From Planctomycetaceae bacterium (lineage in GTDB: Bacteria; Planctomycetota; Planctomycetia; Pirellulales; Pirellulaceae), in the NCBI GenBank assembly GCA_002724245.1, contig PBOG01000260.1:1-33547 (forward strand): DNA of 33,547 nt, in the 5' to 3' direction. Positions within the stretch are counted from its first letter, which is position 1, and each line of letters opens with the position of its first letter. Positions 32,763 to 33,547 of this stretch are shown piece by piece. Both the position numbers and the translations under genes were made by a program. The notes under the pieces were generated by a model that saw nothing but the letters and a program-made list of their open reading frames with translations, did not search any database and had not been told where the DNA came from.

Positions 32763-33547
32763 GTGCAGTCAATCGAACGTCGTACTTTTCTGGGAACCCT
32801 GGCAGCCACCGCAGCGTCCCTTAAAGAACCGTCTATTGCCGCACCACAACAGTCGCCGAAGCGTCTCTTGTTCAATTGGGACGGGTCCATGATCCATTGC
32901 TTCGGGAGAGCTGCACTGGGAAACCCAGATGGCCCCCTGACAAAGGAGCAATTCTCGAAACTGATTTTTGACCCCCTGGCCGAACAATCCGTAGACGCAG
33001 TCCTGTTCAGTTTCGGCAATGGCAACGTCGCGGAATATCAAAGTCGCGTCCTCGAATGGCCGGGCGAAGCGGACCGCTTCCAGTTCCCAGAGTCGAAAAC
33101 CTGGCACGGTGGAATTCCAGTCGATGCTGCAGATCAATACAGAAACCCCCAGTCACTGGCAGAAGCTGGCGCCAATCCACCGCAGCTGGTCGTTAATGAA
33201 TGCCACCGTCGAGGTATGCGCGCGTTCGTTTCCTATCGGATGAATGACTGCCATGACGGGCAACACCCCAAAGGGACGATTCCCAACCCTGAATTACCCA
33301 CGTTTAAACGTCAGAATGCCGACTGGTTAGTCGAAGACCTGGATTGGTGGACTGCTCTCGACTTCTCACACCCGCAAGTACAGACTCTTAAACTCAAAGC
33401 CGTGGAGGAGTTCTTCGATCGCTGGGATTTTGATGGAATCGAACTGGATTGGCTGCGACACACACTTTACTTTCCCAGAGGTACCGAGCAGGAAAACGCA
33501 CACCACCTCACGCGGTTCATGCGCAAGGTCCGCAAGTCGCTCAACCG
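32763..33547 (+). CDS. Tat-exported glycosyl-hydrolase-like TIM-barrel protein, 3' end outside the window
   Basis: The open frame starts with GTG 32763 and has no stop before the window edge, so at least 261 residues are coded and the C-terminus is missing. The N-terminus has a twin-arginine signal (IERRTFLGTLAATAAS). The mature part has segments that suggest a TIM-barrel glycoside hydrolase of the GHL10-like group: LLFNWDGSMIHCFG near residue 35, VNECHRRGMRAFVSYRMND (about residues 143-161), and FDGIELDWLRHTLYF (about 228-242), where the acidic E/D pair resembles a catalytic centre. Many planctomycetes have several such proteins for sulfated or complex polysaccharide use. The exact substrate is not known. 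Confidence 0.82.
   Translation, partial: MQSIERRTFLGTLAATAASLKEPSIAAPQQSPKRLLFNWDGSMIHCFGRAALGNPDGPLTKEQFSKLIFDPLAEQSVDAVLFSFGNGNVAEYQSRVLEWPGEADRFQFPESKTWHGGIPVDAADQYRNPQSLAEAGANPPQLVVNECHRRGMRAFVSYRMNDCHDGQHPKGTIPNPELPTFKRQNADWLVEDLDWWTALDFSHPQVQTLKLKAVEEFFDRWDFDGIELDWLRHTLYFPRGTEQENAHHLTRFMRKVRKSLN

Noticed and set aside
1-33547. CRISPR arrays, tRNA or rRNA genes, insertion sequences, phage genes
   Set aside because: No regular spaced repeats, no tRNA-like TTCGA-type loops in intergenic sequence, no transposase or integrase motifs, and no flanking inverted repeats with target duplications were seen.

Overview
The window looks like chromosomal DNA from a planctomycete (Planctomycetota, Pirellulales/Planctomycetales type). 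The strongest indicators are a DUF1549/DUF1553 protein with a CX4CH motif and an Ig-like insert (24605-26818) and a 1000-residue 'membrane-bound dehydrogenase' with HEAT-like repeats and a C-terminal CXXCH cytochrome domain (28928-31930). A secreted PQQ-type beta-propeller, a Tat-exported glycosyl-hydrolase-like protein, weak Shine-Dalgarno use and mid-range GC fit as well. About 28 protein genes are supported. I found no rRNA, tRNA, CRISPR array, insertion sequence, integrase or phage gene, so this reads as core and lifestyle genome rather than a mobile island.

Layout. 360-3313 (+): class V aminotransferase, coaD, ornithine cyclodeaminase-like protein. 3339-4340 (-): secreted coiled-coil protein. 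4658-7015 (+): PQQ propeller, then a MetE catalytic-domain protein. 7076-8104 (-) and 8166-8735 (+): divergent epmB and efp, a lysine 2,3-aminomutase and its elongation-factor substrate. 8744-12583 (+): a small ORF that may be an ABC-permease remnant, a PilT ATPase, a class III aminotransferase, hemB. 12658-16717 (-): argB-argD-argF followed by rph. 16979-18718 (+): GlmU-type uridylyltransferase (no acetyltransferase domain) and prs. 18809-21049 (+): enolase-superfamily enzyme and a sugar isomerase-like TIM barrel, probably a small catabolic module. 21089-21436 (-): stand-alone GroES. 22001-22915 (+) and 23000-24514 (-): convergent 2-oxoglutarate/Fe(II) oxygenase and flavin halogenase-like monooxygenase. 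24605-28519 (-): DUF2062 protein, sirtuin, DUF1549/DUF1553 protein. 28928 to the end (+): cytochrome-HEAT protein, GNAT acetyltransferase, and a Tat-signal GHL-type protein cut by the window edge.

How the genes fit together. Several neighbours are functionally linked: epmB/efp (beta-lysylation of EF-P), argB/argD/argF (ornithine and citrulline synthesis, with an ArgB of the arginine-inhibited type), and glmU-like/prs (precursors for envelope sugars and nucleotides). Many of the rest are single conserved planctomycete genes. I see no clear new multi-gene system. The best candidates for a second look are the flavin-halogenase-like/2OG-oxygenase neighbourhood, the possible permease remnant coupled to pilT, an inverted repeat in the epmB/efp divergent promoter, and several structured or repeated intergenic sequences.
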